Source of the DNA: Apiosordaria backusii | Lineage: Eukaryota; Ascomycota; Sordariomycetes; Sordariales; Lasiosphaeriaceae | Direction of reading: 5' to 3' | Length of the DNA: 64,000 nucleotides | Assembly (NCBI GenBank): GCA_030549205.1 | Contig: JAUKTV010000001.1 | Coordinates: forward strand, 4,464,001-4,528,000 | Shown: positions 12,462 to 24,313 of the stretch, one piece after another | Layout of the letters: each line of letters starts with the position of its first letter | Numbering within the stretch: the first letter of the stretch is position 1 | Position numbers and translations under genes: made by a program | Notes under the pieces: generated by a model | Seen by the model: only the letters and a program-made list of their open reading frames with translations | Told to the model about the DNA's origin: nothing | Databases searched by the model: none

Positions 12462-12613
12462 ATGTGGAAGCGAGCACGGGAATCGGTCTGCTTGATCTGC
12501 CGGTCGGCTTCAACACCTACGAAGGCTCTTTTGGAGCCAGCACAGCCATGGCTTGGCCAGAGAACGTTTGCGACAAGGCGACAAGAGCGGCCGTCCCGCA
12601 TGGTGCTCTCTGA
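12359..12613 (+). other. Upstream open frame overlapping the MRH4 start codon
   Basis: The ATG at 12359 has a strong context (AAGATGG, A at -3 and G at +4). It opens 84 codons in a different frame that run past the MRH4 ATG at 12462 and stop at 12611-12613. If the transcript begins upstream of 12359, this frame would compete with MRH4 translation. If it begins downstream, the frame is irrelevant. The product has no recognisable domain. Confidence 0.4.
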
Positions 12614-14327
12614 CAGAGTCGCCCGTGGCCCACCATCAGCACTCGGAAGAGGAGGTGATGCCGCCAGGAGGCCTCGAAATAAACCGGACGGTCCCTTTGC
12701 GGGAATGAACCGAACAGTAGCCAACATCGACCGCACACGATCCCCGCCGAGAACTGCGTCAACCCGTGACCGCGATGATGGGAAAGCCAAGGATGATAGG
12801 AGGGGGGGCCAGGAGCGAGATTTCAAGGCCCTCAAGATGCAGCGTGCCCTCTCTACGGTGCCGTATTCTCTACGGCAAGCCGTTAAAGCACGACTCACCG
12901 AGATCGAATCGTTTGACCAATTCAACTTGAGACAGGAGGTAAAGGACGCGGTTAAGAACGAGGTTTTGAAGGGCATGACAGACATCAAGCCGACGCCCGT
13001 ACAAAAGCTAGCCATCTCAGCCATGTTGGGGAACCCTCTAAAAGAGCTGCGGATAAGGATAAAGTCAAAGGATGCCTTGCAGAGGCAGGAGTTCCTTTTG
13101 GCAGCCGAGACTGGTTCGGGCAAAACGCTGGCGTACTTGCTGCCGACTGTCCATGCCCTCCGGGCACAAGAGGCTGAGGATGAGGCCGTTGCCAAGTACA
13201 ACGAGCGTCTGCAGGGCGAGAAGGAAGTGCGCAACGGTGCGCCGGTATCCGAGTGGATCGAAAAGTTCGAACCGCATCCCAATACTGCTCGCCCCCGTGG
13301 CATTGTGCTGGTCCCGACAGCCGAGCTGGTTGAGCAAGTCTACAAGGTCGCAAAGTCCATCTCCCATGTAGCCAAGTTCAAGGTCCGCCCCCTTTCAGCC
13401 AACTACAACCCCGCCAAGATTCAACGCAACCTGTACAGCCACGGCGGTATCGACATGATCATCTCTACTCCTCACATTCTCGCCAAAATCGCAGACAGGG
13501 ACCCGAAAATTCTCTCTCGGGTATCCCACCTCGTAATCGATGAGGCCGACTCACTCTTTGACCGATCCTTCTCCCCTGAAACTGGCAAGATCGTTGATCG
13601 TTCGTTGCCTTCGCTCAAGCAAATGATTCTTTGCTCTGCCACCATCCCCCGCCGTCTCGACAACTACCTCGACGCTCACTTCCCCAATATTCAGCGCATC
13701 GTCACCCCTAACCTCCACGCCATCCCCCGTCGTGTCCAGCTTGGTGTCATCGACGTATCCAAAGACCCTTACAGAAACAACAAACTCCTCGCCTGTGCCG
13801 ATGCCATCTGGTCCATCGGCAAAGACGCCGCCTCTCACGACGGCCTTGGCGGTCCTAACGAAATCGACGTCAAGCGCATCATGGTCTTTGTCAACGAGCG
13901 CGATTCGACTCAAGAAGTAACAGACTACCTCATCAGTAAGGGCATTGACGCGGTGGCGTTGCACAGAGACACCTCTGACCAGCGCCAAGCTGAGGCCCTC
14001 GCCACATTCACCAGCAACGAGCCCCTCAAGATCAGCAAGGAAGAATCAGAAAAGAGGGCGCAGCTCATTAAGAGCAGGAGACACTTGCCTAATACCAAGG
14101 TTATTGTCGCGACGGATCTGGCGTCTAGGGGCATCGACACGCTGGCGGTGAGGCATGTGGTGCTGTACGATGTGCCGCATACGACGATTGATTTCATTCA
14201 TCGGTTGGGGAGAGCTGGTAGGATGGGGAGGAGAGGAAGGGGTATTGTGTTGGTGGGGAAGAACGATAGACGGGATGTGGTGGCAGAGGTGAAGGAGAGT
14301 ATGTATATGGGGCAGGCTCTGATCTAA
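12462..14327 (+). CDS. mrh4: Mitochondrial DEAD-box RNA helicase MRH4
   Basis: Single exon, 621 aa, from the ATG at 12462 (MWKRARESVCLICRSA) to the TAA at 14325-14327. The first 45 or so residues are basic, hydroxylated and poor in acid, as in a mitochondrial targeting sequence. Helicase motifs are in order: Q-motif TPVQKLAI, motif I AAETGSGKT near residue 213, Ia PTAELVEQ, II DEAD near 360, III SAT near 392, then VFVNERDSTQ, V ATDLASRGIDT and VI HRLGRAGRMGR near 580. The spacing, including the charged insert between motifs I and Ia (RAQEAEDEAVAKYNERL), matches the fungal MRH4 subfamily, which is needed for assembly of the large mitochondrial ribosomal subunit. I chose the first in-frame ATG; an upstream GTG is not a plausible nuclear start. 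Confidence 0.9.
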   Translation: MWKRARESVCLICRSASTPTKALLEPAQPWLGQRTFATRRQERPSRMVLSDRVARGPPSALGRGGDAARRPRNKPDGPFAGMNRTVANIDRTRSPPRTASTRDRDDGKAKDDRRGGQERDFKALKMQRALSTVPYSLRQAVKARLTEIESFDQFNLRQEVKDAVKNEVLKGMTDIKPTPVQKLAISAMLGNPLKELRIRIKSKDALQRQEFLLAAETGSGKTLAYLLPTVHALRAQEAEDEAVAKYNERLQGEKEVRNGAPVSEWIEKFEPHPNTARPRGIVLVPTAELVEQVYKVAKSISHVAKFKVRPLSANYNPAKIQRNLYSHGGIDMIISTPHILAKIADRDPKILSRVSHLVIDEADSLFDRSFSPETGKIVDRSLPSLKQMILCSATIPRRLDNYLDAHFPNIQRIVTPNLHAIPRRVQLGVIDVSKDPYRNNKLLACADAIWSIGKDAASHDGLGGPNEIDVKRIMVFVNERDSTQEVTDYLISKGIDAVALHRDTSDQRQAEALATFTSNEPLKISKEESEKRAQLIKSRRHLPNTKVIVATDLASRGIDTLAVRHVVLYDVPHTTIDFIHRLGRAGRMGRRGRGIVLVGKNDRRDVVAEVKESMYMGQALI

Positions 14328-15185
14328 AGTTGTAAATGTCTGTATGATTTTGATGGCAATGTTGAAACGTATGTACGTTAGGATGTATGTATAGAGAGAT
14401 ACCTGCTGCATTAGATGGCGTTTTTTATTTTCATCATATGAGGTCTTTGTCTTGCACCGTTGCCTTCCCTTCACACACAGAATCATGTCTACGTCGGCGT
14501 AGGCAGTGTGTAAGGAGGCCATTCAGAAAAGGTCTCGCTAATATTGAAGGTTTAGGTTTCCTGAACTTGAGGTGTCTGTACAGAATATGTCCGCTTCTTA
14601 CGCGAGGATATTCACATTTATTGGCCAGCTGAGCAAGTGGCTCGTGCTCCAAATGCTGAAGCAAGCTCCGCTCTTGAGCCCAACAGGGGTAAGGTAGCTT
14701 CCCAGCCCCCAAAAAGACCCGAACCACACGCCATGAAAGCAGCGTCCAGTGCCACAGCGAAAAGGCCAGCTCACTGCGAAGTTCGAACACCAGGTTCCAT
14801 TTCCAACGGGAGTCGAAGACATCCAATCCGACGACAGCCGGGGTAAGGTAACGTTCACAACGACCCTTTTTTTGCATCTCTCGGCTGAAGTTGCGCTATA
14901 CTGGACGAACGAACTACCACGACAATCATTATCTTGTTCTTCTCTTTCGACATTGCCTCTTCTGTACACCTGGCCTCGGTCAAGGTACCCTTTTTTTTCT
15001 CCAACTACCACGCCACACCACACCACACCACACTGCGAACTTAAACATCACCAACCACACCTTGCCTTTTCTCCCTTCCAGACCGGGACTTCCATTCTTG
15101 ACACGCGACACATACACCCCCACCGATCTGAACACTACACGCACCAACTCAACGAACAGAGCACTGCCCACTGGCAACAACTGCG
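14328..15185. other. Gene-free stretch between MRH4 and the lectin gene
   Basis: It holds the MRH4 3' end and the lectin promoter and leader. The leader near 14990-15180 is CA/CT-rich, with CCACACCA repeats. I see no coding signal. Confidence 0.6.
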
Positions 15186-16330
15186 ATGCTGTTTAAGTCG
15201 ACCCTGTCAGCCCTGTGGCTGGCTGCGTCTGCTTGGGCGGCCGGCCAGAATGATGAGGATAATGTCAAAAGCATAGGGGTACGCTGAGCCACTGCTGGGA
15301 TGTGTCTTCCTCGAGGATCAGTAGAGCTAACGATAGTTTAGTTGAGGACACACACACTTGTGCAGGTGCGCATGCCCGAATTCCACTCGATCGCACGCGG
15401 ATGAACATGCAGCTGACGGCGACCGAATGATAGCCCTACCTTGATAGTGACATGCAGAGTCGGTGGTACGACTTTGGAGGCGACACCATCGTCCGTACCG
15501 ATCAGTAAACACCCCGCCCAAACTCGAAGGTTTCTGAACATCAATACTAATAGCTGATGCGCAGGTATATCCGCCTGACCTCGGACCACCCCTCGCAGAT
15601 GGGATGGCTCTTTAGCAGAGTGCCATTGACTGCCACAAACTGGGAAATTGAGGTGGAATTCAAGATCCATGGCAAGGGCCAGCTCTACGGCGACGGGTTC
15701 GCCATGTGGCTCACACGAGAGCGCGGCAAGATGGGCCCCGTCTTTGGCGCCGCCGACAAGTTCGAGGGTCTCGGCATCTTCTTCGACACGTACAAGAACA
15801 ACCGGCCCGGCGTCGTCTTCCCCTACGTCATGGCCATGGTTGGCGACGGCCACACTTCGTACGACAAGGACACCGACGGAAAGAGCACCGAGTTTGCAGG
15901 CTGCTCAGCCAGGGGCATCAGACACGCCACTGTTCCTACCAAGCTTCGCCTGACGTACTTCCAGGAGAAGTACATCAAGCTGGAGCTGCAGTACAAGAGC
16001 GAGGGCGAGTGGACCCTGTGCTTTGAGACCAACGAGCCCCCCACAATCCCCCAGGTGGCGTATTTGGGTTTCAGTGCCGAGACGGGCGAGCTGAGCGACA
16101 ACCACGATATCATCTCGATCAATGCGAAGAACCTCTACACGGCTTCGCCGACGGGCAAGTCCACTCCGGGAAGCAACAAGGGTGGAAAGAAGTCGTACAG
16201 TGGGCAGGAGGGCGGTAGCAGCTGGACGTGGTTCTTCATGAAGATTTTCTTCTTCTTTGCGGTCTTGGGTGGTGCGTATGTGGGATTCACTGCGTACAGG
16301 GCGAAGAACCAGAGGAGCCACCGGTTTTAG
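15186..16330 (+). CDS. L-type lectin cargo receptor, VIP36/ERGIC-53/EMP46-47 family
   Basis: Four exons: 15186-15278, 15342-15365, 15434-15504, 15565-16330, totalling 954 nt and 317 aa. Residues 1-19 (MLFKSTLSALWLAASAWAA) are a signal peptide. The lectin domain begins at LRTHTL, has PYLDSDMQSRWYDFGGDT and carries the carbohydrate/Ca site residues of the family in DGFAMWLT, GIFFDTYKNN and GDGHTSYD. A single transmembrane segment (FMKIFFFFAVLGGAYVGFTA) lies near residues 280-303, followed by a short basic tail YRAKNQRSHRF. The domain order (signal, lumenal lectin, one TM, short tail) is that of receptors moving high-mannose glycoproteins between ER and Golgi. The tail lacks a clear KKxx signal, more like VIP36 than ERGIC-53. 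Exon 2 is only 24 nt and its donor has a close alternative. Confidence 0.87.
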
Positions 16331-18813
16331 GGAATTGGTAGAACAGACAAATCAGCATCAACAGCAAAATATTAGGAAGATGGCGATGAATATGAGTACA
16401 ATATCTCGACAGGTAAGAGGTGGCGGGTTCGTCGCCACCCAGGAGAGGGAAACGGGTGCTGGCTCCTTCACAAGGAAGTATGGAACGAAGAATGCACCAT
16501 TGTGTGTACAGCTGTTGATTACTTGGCCTTGGCCGTCCGCTTTGTCCGTGCCTTGGGCTTCAAGGAAAGAAACAGAAGATGGGGGAAGAAGTGGTGAGGT
16601 TGTAAACTCTGGGGGCTGGTTGGGATGACAAAAGGTAAAAGGCGAAGCGGGTGTTTGAGATGTGTGTGGATAATGCCTTTTTTTTATCTTTTTTATAGGG
16701 TTTTCAATCAATGTCCAGCGTCTATGACATGTCTTGGGTTGTGTCTGCAGAAAGGCGACAGATTGTCTGAATTACATTTCAGAGGTCAGGCTCAAGAATT
16801 ACCCCTTTTTGAGATCCATGGAAAACGTTCGGTTTCCGTCTCGCGTTCACCTTGGCCTATACGGCGCCGGTCAGCTTGAGCGAGTCGTTCTTGGACTCGA
16901 GCGGGAACTCGCATAGATTTCCATGTGCATTCTTGACATGTGCATTCCCTGAACGGAACTTTAAATAAGGGGCGCTCCATCCTCGTATGTCGGACAGATT
17001 CGACATCCCGTATTTTACGCTGGTTGTGGGCCCACCGATGATCTTGACAAGTTGACAGCGAACGGCCAAAACGACTCACTCCCAAGAATTCAGGTCCCAA
17101 GCTAGGGTAAGAGCGGGGATGTGGTGTTAATTGCGCGATGACGATGCTTGACAGGGAGCAGCTGAGGACTCAAGCCAGGCCAATCCCTGTGCTTGCTGTG
17201 CCCCGCCATCACAGGGCGAGACACGTCAAGCTGCAAGACTGACAATTACAAGCATTGCAGGTGAGCTAGCTCTTGGAGTAGAAGGACGCTTCAGTTCAGC
17301 TTCACATTGGCTTTGTTTCATGTTTCTATCACAGCCTCAATTTCGGGGTTAGACACGCAGACAGTACGTAGACCAAGCTATACTCCACTGTGGAAGAAGT
17401 GACATGGGCTAGCCGCGGGGTTATCACCTGCGCCCTCCAAGAAGCCTTTAGGTTCTCTATTCTCATTAGGTTGTAGAGCTCAAGGCATGAAATCCAAAAA
17501 GGGGGGAGGGTCTTTCTTCCATGACCTGGCCGTGTTAGGAACTGGACAAAGAAAAGAGGGCTCGGCTACCACTTGGCTACTCCGTACCTTACACTGGACA
17601 CCACGCTACCGTGACGTTCTCAGCAAGCGACGGCGCAGCCTCTTGTGCAAGAACCACTCAGCAGCCCGGGAGCCAGGTGCCCAGCTCCTCCCCGGGTTGG
17701 AACAAGGAGGAACGAGCGATGTGGGCGTGGGTCCACACTTCCACTCCCCAACAGACAGATGGAGAAAGGTTGAATGATGGAATTCCTCCTCCATCACTAC
17801 CAAACACCTAGACTCCTAGAATCTCTTCTCGTCCGACACATCTACCATTAGTCTACACTTTGGGGACTACCTCACATTCGCGCACAGACACGCTTCAGAA
17901 ACTACACGTAGCGGTTATTGTTGGCTTTTTACTCCCCTCAATTGGCCCCTACCCTCTCCTCCCTTCCATCATCGGCCCTCCCCATTGAAGCCGTCGCCCG
18001 GCCTGTTACTCGAGTTCCTAGCTCCGTGTGGCTGCGATTGTCGAGTCGCTCATTCACCGTGCGCTGTTAGGCCATCGCAACTGGACGAGAAGAGCTGCCG
18101 CCAACCTGAGTGACAGCTTCAGATAAACCTCGACCCCCACCATCATCTGATTTGCACGGCTCGAAGCAAAAGCAATCCTGCAAGGGATCTGGGAAGGGTA
18201 AGGTAAGCAGCAGTATTTCCGGAATCCCGATTCTTTTTGGGTTGCTTCCCCTTCTCTCTCTCGACTCAACCACACAAAGTCTAGTGACGTTTTCTTTGTG
18301 CTGTGCTGCCATTCCTTTGGTTGCGAACACATCCGAAGTGAGCCAGCCAGCAAAGAGTCCCCCTCGTTGGTGGTGCCGCAATATCATCACACTGAACAGG
18401 GTCCGGATCCATCTTCAGTCCCCACCAACACAGCACTCGTCACAATTTCTGCCGTTTGTTGACTTAGCTTCCTCCATTTTGGACAGACAATAGAAGCCTT
18501 TTCGGAACAGACTGCCCTTTTTTTTGCGCGCCCATTCCGATTCTGCAGCTTGCCCGGTCCGCATCGGAGCAGCTCTCTAAACACTCCGTTTCCCTGCTTG
18601 AGACTCGGTGTCACATCCCCGACCGACCGCCGAACGAACCCCTCCGAACGAACAGCAATTGCTCATTGGCCCGCCGTTTGATTGCCTTGCAGCTACAGCC
18701 TCTTGTTCGCAGCCGGCTGGTGCTTTGCTCCTCTCCATTACCCGGCCGTTGCTCCGCCCAATTAGACAGTTCCAGGGCCTTTGCTGGCCTAGCCGCTTTC
18801 CAGAACCTCCTTG
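16331..18813. other. Gene-free stretch: lectin 3' end and PKA promoter and leader
   Basis: No convincing coding region. From about 17800 to 18813 the plus strand is rich in CT and CCG stretches, consistent with a long 5' leader of the PKA gene that contains several short upstream open frames. Confidence 0.6.
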
Positions 18814-20520
18814 ATGCCTTTAGGTGAGGCTATCGGCAACCTTCTTAAGAAGAAACGGACCAAAGAGACCAACCAAGACTCCTCGGCGCACAGCAACCCC
18901 ACGAGCCCTGTGACACCCACCACAACCAAGAGCCTCGAGCACCCTACCCTGCCGCTTGCGCCTTCGCAACCGGTAGCTGCGTCATCACAACCGACTGTCC
19001 AGTCCGGCAGTGGTGGTGCCGTTGCCGCTGCTTCTACTGCCACCACACAACCAGGGCCGGCCCAGGCGTCGGCCGAATCGCCAGTCGCCATGAACCCCTA
19101 CCAACAGGGCGTCACAGCTCCTCAGCATACCCCCTCACCAGGCTCGGAGAACCAGCAAAACCTCCCACGCATTGCGAATCTCATCAACCATCCACAGCAG
19201 CATGATGGGCCAGCTGGAGGCTATCAACAGCATCTAGGAGCTCCACCTCCCCAATATACCACACATCCGTCCAACACAGGAATCCCCGGGCAACAGCAAT
19301 TGCCACTGCCACAGCAGTCTCAACAACCGCAATATCAGCAGCAACAGCATGGTATGGTTCACCAACAACAGCCACATCAGTCACTGCCACCGCAGCAGCA
19401 ACTGCAACAAGGTTCGGGAGAACAGCCACGCGTCACTAAGGGCAAGTACTCTTTGAACGACTTTGATTTTCGCCGGACCCTGGGAACTGGTAGTTTCGGC
19501 CGAGTTCACCTGGTGCAGTCACGGCATAACCAGAGGTTTTATGCCGTCAAGGTGCTGAAAAAGGCACAGGTGGTGAAGATGAAGCAAGTCGAGCATACCA
19601 ATGACGAAAGAAAAATGCTGGCGGAGGTCAAGCACCCGTTTTTGATCACGCTCTGGGGTACATTTCAAGATTCGAAGAATTTGTACATGGTGATGGATTT
19701 CGTAGAAGGTGGAGAGCTTTTCTCATTGCTTAGAAAATCAGGTGTAAGTTTCTGGGGTGAAGAGTTGTGGGATGAGGTTTTTGCTGATCGCCATTAACAG
19801 CGTTTCCCAAATCCCGTGGCGAAATTCTATGCTGCCGAAGTGACACTGGCACTCGAGTACCTGCACGCTCGCAACATTATTTACCGGGATTTGAAACCTG
19901 AAAACCTTCTTCTTGATCGCCATGGACATATCAAAATAACAGACTTTGGATTTGCCAAGCGCGTGCCGGACAAGACGTGGACGCTGTGCGGGACGCCCGA
20001 TTACCTTGCTCCCGAAGTTGTCAGTAACAAGGGGTACAACAAGTCTGTTGATTGGTGGTCGTTGGGAATTCTGATCTACGAAATGCTGTGCGGATACACG
20101 CCATTCTGGGACAGCGGCTCTCCTATGAAGATATACGAAAACATCTTGAGGGGCAAAATCAAGTATCCAGCCTACCTTAATCCTGATGCCCAGGACCTCT
20201 TGGAACGGTTGATCACCCCAGACCTCAGTAAACGATTGGGGAATCTTTACCAGGGGTCGCAGGACGTCAAGAACCACGTTTGGTTCCAAGAGGTTACGTG
20301 GGACAGGTTGGCAAGGAAGGATATTGATGCCCCTTACTCGCCTCCGGTGAAGCCGGGGGCGGGTGATGCGAGTCAGTTTGATCGGTATGCGGAGGAGCAG
20401 GAGAAGTATGGACAGACGGGCCAAGATCAGTAAGTTTTTTTCCTCGTGATGTGGAGAGAAGAGGTGTGAGTGGAATGTTAACGATGATGCAGACACGGCG
20501 CTTTGTTCCCGGATTTTTAG
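18814..20520 (+). CDS. cAMP-dependent protein kinase catalytic subunit
   Basis: Three exons: 18814-19743, 19801-20429, 20493-20520, totalling 1587 nt and 528 aa. The N-terminus MPLGEAIGNLLKKKRTKE is followed by about 180 residues rich in Gln, Pro, Ser and Thr (Q-rich about 130-205). The AGC kinase domain starts near residue 218: LGTGSFGRV, YAVKVLKK, YRDLKPENLLLD, DFGFAKRV, activation loop TWTLCGTPDYLAPE, then VDWWSLGILIYEMLCGYTPF. These are the canonical PKA-C sequences. The last 28-nt exon is needed: it replaces a premature stop with HGALFPDF, the C-terminal FxxF hydrophobic motif of PKA. As the effector of cAMP signalling it controls growth, conidiation and nutrient response in filamentous fungi. 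The start is the first ATG of the frame. Confidence 0.93.
20493..20520 (+). other. 28-nt terminal exon of the PKA catalytic subunit
   Basis: Donor GTAAGT at 20430 and acceptor CAG ending at 20492 remove a 63-nt intron. The joined codons read DQHGALFPDF and then TAG at 20518-20520. Without the splice the protein would end in GQTGQDQ and lack the conserved terminal FxxF. Confidence 0.85.
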
Positions 20521-22251
20521 AAATGGGCATTTTTGGGCATGATTGGTGGTTTTGGTTTGGGGTACTTTGTACACAGTATACGGAGTACGGTACACACAAA
20601 CGCAGGCGGTTGTCGGAGAAGACTTACAGACGAACACATACGAGCAAAGAACGACAGAGTCCTGTTACTCCAAAGGGCAGGGTTGGAACTAGCAGCAGCA
20701 GCAGCAGCGATATGCTTTTGACTTTTATGTCTTATTGCATTTGGTATGGAGGGTCTTCGAGGTGTTATTCTCAGCATTGAAAGCAAAAAGATGGAAGAAA
20801 AAGGGTATTTCTATCTTGGAATTGGGAGGAGAGCGGGTTTGATCAGGGGGGCTTTTACTTATGAATAGGTTTAATTGAGAATGGGATGAGGTTATGGGGA
20901 TGCTTTTTGGAGAGGGGGGCGGGAGAAGAATGAATGGGCGGGTGGTAGGGAGAAAGAAGGGGATGAGGGGAGATTTATATGTGGGGTCAAGCGGGATGGG
21001 GGATGGAGAAAAAAAGAAGGCTGTCTGGATAGCGTTAGGATGTGGGTATTGATTTGGAGGGCAGGCCTGTTCAAAAGGCTGAGAAATGCCTGGGTTTGGA
21101 ATCAAATTTATTGATTGAATTGTTTTGTTGGTGTTTTTTTTGGCGATGTGAGAGGTCGGAGAGGATGTGATGAAGACACCAGAAACCAACCACCTCCAAT
21201 TGCCAAGAGAGGCGAGATGAAACGAAACCCTTGCAATTGACGGAGCGGGAGCTTACCTTAATTGAGCTTGTTTATGGATCATGGAGCTGGGATCCCTGGA
21301 GTGGTTGGAAGCTTCTTTTCACGGGCTCTTGATGAGACCTGACCCCCACGATATTTGACATCATTGACGCAGCGGCGTCGAGAGATGTGTGGGAGACTGT
21401 TGAAAGTGAGAGCTCATGTTCCCGAAACAGAATAGCGCATTTCCAAGCCAATCCACCTCAGCCACCTCACATTTTTGGTGTGGTGGTTGTTGTTCGGTCC
21501 CCAGCAGGGGTCGCCCCGCATCGGACACGACAGTGACAGTGAAAATGATGGAGGGAAAAGTCCAGACCACATGAGTCCGTCCCCATGTCGACTTGTTTGT
21601 GGACTATGGGACTGTGGGACAGTAGGACGAAGTTTGTACAACCCCTCAGTCAAGTGAACGAGATGAGAAGCTGTGAAAAATAATGCGAAGGTGGGGAGGG
21701 TAAAGACGAGATTCTGATGATGTAGAGTGTAATGTCATTATTCGGATTGCGGATTTCATGTCTTGTTAATGAATTGTGAGTTGAGCAGTGAGGCTGATTG
21801 GGCAGTTTACCGATTGGTTGAGCAGAAGAAGCTTGGTTTTGAAATGTGAGGTGCTTTGGACGTGCATATCGGCGGCATGGGGTTCATGGTGGTATTACCA
21901 TTTTGACATGGGGCCGGCCGGTTGGCTTGGTTGGCTTGGGGGGTAGAGAGGGTGCTTATCCCGATTTTTTTTCTATTGAAAACAAATTTTTTGAACTTCA
22001 CCTCTTAATAATAAAACTTTGGCGATTTGGTACACGACTTTTGGAATTATTGTTGGGCATTTGGTTGGGCTTGTTTGTATTATATTTGAACGGCAAAAAG
22101 GTGGATATAATTTGGAAGAGCGGTCAGCATCAATCAGACGACACGGCAACACAGTGACAGAGGGGGTTTGGGGTGAGAAGGACAGGAACGGAGCCGGAGG
22201 AATACTTACAGGGACAAAAGAAGAGGAGGCGGTTTGAAAAAAGGAGACAAG
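20521..22251. other. Gene-free stretch between PKA and the CorA-like gene
   Basis: A PKA 3' end followed by T- and G-rich DNA. The minus-strand open frame 20725-21189 is low-complexity Pro/Ser/Phe and not gene-like. Confidence 0.6.
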
Positions 22252-24007
22252 ATGGACGATTATATGTTCAAGACTTATGTTGCCGAGTGCAAGGTTGCGC
22301 AGGAGGCGACGAGTTACTTGGAGATTTTCAACTACACGGTGAGTACGCATTTCTTTTCGTGATGATGTTTGATGAAGAACGGTGAGGGCTGATATACATA
22401 ACAACAGGACCCAAGCCTCAACACAGTAGAAGAACACCGCTTCCGCTTGGACGAACTCCCAGATGAATTTGGGAATTTCTGTCATCGCCGGGTATTTCCC
22501 CTTTCTTTTCCAACACAATCATCATTATCACCATCATCATTCTAACTTCATCCTAGGGAGCCTTCGCCCCCCCAAAATTGAAGCCTGGTGTAGAATTAGT
22601 CTCAGGAATCCGCCTGATACTCCAACAAAACGCCAAACACCCCGAAACCTTCACCCCCAGCTACATCACCCTCTCCCACTCCAATTACACCCTCATGGTC
22701 CGGGCTTTACGGCTTCCTTTTAGGGGCATCGAATCCACCTCGGTCGTCGGGCCCTTTTTCTGGTGCGCCCCCGACCCAGACACCGACCCTGACGATAGTC
22801 CTGATACCAGTCACCCCCCAAACCTCCAAATCATCTTCCGCAAATCCGACGTCCGCAAAAAGGGACTCACGCGAGGATGGGAGCTGATGCTCTCCCACGA
22901 CTTCTCCACCGGCATAACAACCGGATTCGCCAAGGGGACCCCCTCAAGCGACATGGTCACCGCCATCAAGCACCTCAAAGAATGCGCCGGCCAAGTCCTC
23001 CACCCTTTTCTTTTACCGATCATCATCCTCTCTCACGATCTCTCAGCAAAAAACGATCAAAAACAGCGCGACGCGCGGGAGTGGTTACGGAAACTGGAGC
23101 ACGCGGTCAGCATGAGGAACGAAGTTTTGGAGGAGGAGGCGCAGTACATCAAGGATAACATGGTTGATTTGGATCAGATCAACCGGGATTTGGTCGAGTG
23201 CCACTCGCAAGTGCTGTGGAAGCGTCCGCAGGCGTACTTGGAGATTGTGAGGGCTATGAAGGAGGCCATGGGGGTTTTTTGGGAGACGGCGAGGAAGGAT
23301 GAGAGGTATGGACGGAAAGGGGGGGAGGTGGGGAAGGTGCATAGGAGTATGGTGGCGAGGTTGGAGTTTTATAGGGCGAAGCTGAATGGGATTGAGAATT
23401 ATGCGCATACCACGTTGGAGAGGTTGGGGATTCAGAGGGCTGCTGTAAGTCTTCTCATCACTCTTGTTTATTGGGGGATGGGTATGCTGACGATTAAATG
23501 ATACAGTTGTACAACATCATCGCCCAAAAAGAATCCAAACTCTCCCTCAAAATGGCCGGGGAGCAGCGCCGCCTCGCCCACAACGCCAAGCGCGACTCCT
23601 CCTCGATGAAAACACTGTCGTTACTCGGCGCGATATTCTTGCCGGCGACCTACCTCGCTTCGGTGTTCAGCATGACTTTTTTCGACTTTAACGACAACAA
23701 CAACTACTCCCGCAACAACGGCCCCGTGTCCGGTAGCGGCGCAAACGGGACGGGAAGCGGCGGGGAGGAAAGAGAGAAAAACCAGGTCGTCTCCCCCGAT
23801 CTGTGGATTTACTTTGTGATAACCGTCCCATTAACGCTGCTGATTGTGTTGATTTGGAGGATATGGGACAAGCGAAGGGATAGAAAGTATGAGAAGGAGG
23901 ACGCGGATATTGAGGAAGGGATCGAGGTGATGGAGCAACAGATTATGGCTGCGATGAGGAAGAGGACGTTGAGCAAGGTTCGGACTTGGGATGTGGGGAA
24001 GGTTTAG
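22252..24007 (+). CDS. CorA-like membrane protein (divergent Mg2+ transporter fold)
   Basis: Four exons: 22252-22338, 22408-22491, 22557-23444, 23507-24007, totalling 1560 nt and 519 aa. The first exon gives MDDYMFKTYVAECKVAQEA. A long soluble region with helical stretches is followed by a coiled segment (NIIAQKESKLSLKMAGEQRR) and two hydrophobic segments near residues 390-410 (LSLLGAIFLPATYLASVFSM) and 455-475 (LWIYFVITVPLTLLIVLIW), with a cytosolic basic tail. This is the C-terminal layout of CorA/MRS2/ALR proteins. The GMN signature that should follow the first TM is absent: the sequence there is SVFSMTFFDFND. The loop between the two TMs is Asn/Gly-rich and longer than usual. Transport activity is therefore uncertain; many fungal CorA-like proteins of this type are uncharacterised. 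Confidence 0.75.
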
Positions 24008-24313
24008 TTTGGAAGGGAAACAGGAAGGGAAGCAGTGTGGAAGGAGAAAATGTTGCTGTTTGTCTTGTAAAGGGCGGGGAGACTGTGCTTTACGTTGAGC
24101 GAGGGCTGCTTCTAATAACGACGAGGACAAACGACTTGGCACGATTTACGACTACGACCGTATATGAGATCTAATGAAGATGATAGATGCTTAAAATGTT
24201 ACAAAAGAAATGCTTATTTGTACCTTGTGAACTTTCCTTTGCTCATTTAAGAATGAAGATAGATATTCTTACCTTATCAAAGCACCTGTTACAACTTACT
24301 AGGCATCCCCATC
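24008..24313. other. Short gene-free stretch 3' of the CorA-like gene
   Basis: It holds the presumed 3' untranslated region of the CorA-like gene. Nothing else is evident. Confidence 0.5.

Noticed and set aside
19738..20637. 299-codon open frame antisense to the PKA exons
   Set aside because: It is a shadow of the kinase coding strand, which carries all the PKA motifs.
20725..21189. 154-codon minus-strand frame rich in Pro, Ser and Phe
   Set aside because: It is produced by G/T-rich DNA downstream of PKA; low complexity and no domain.
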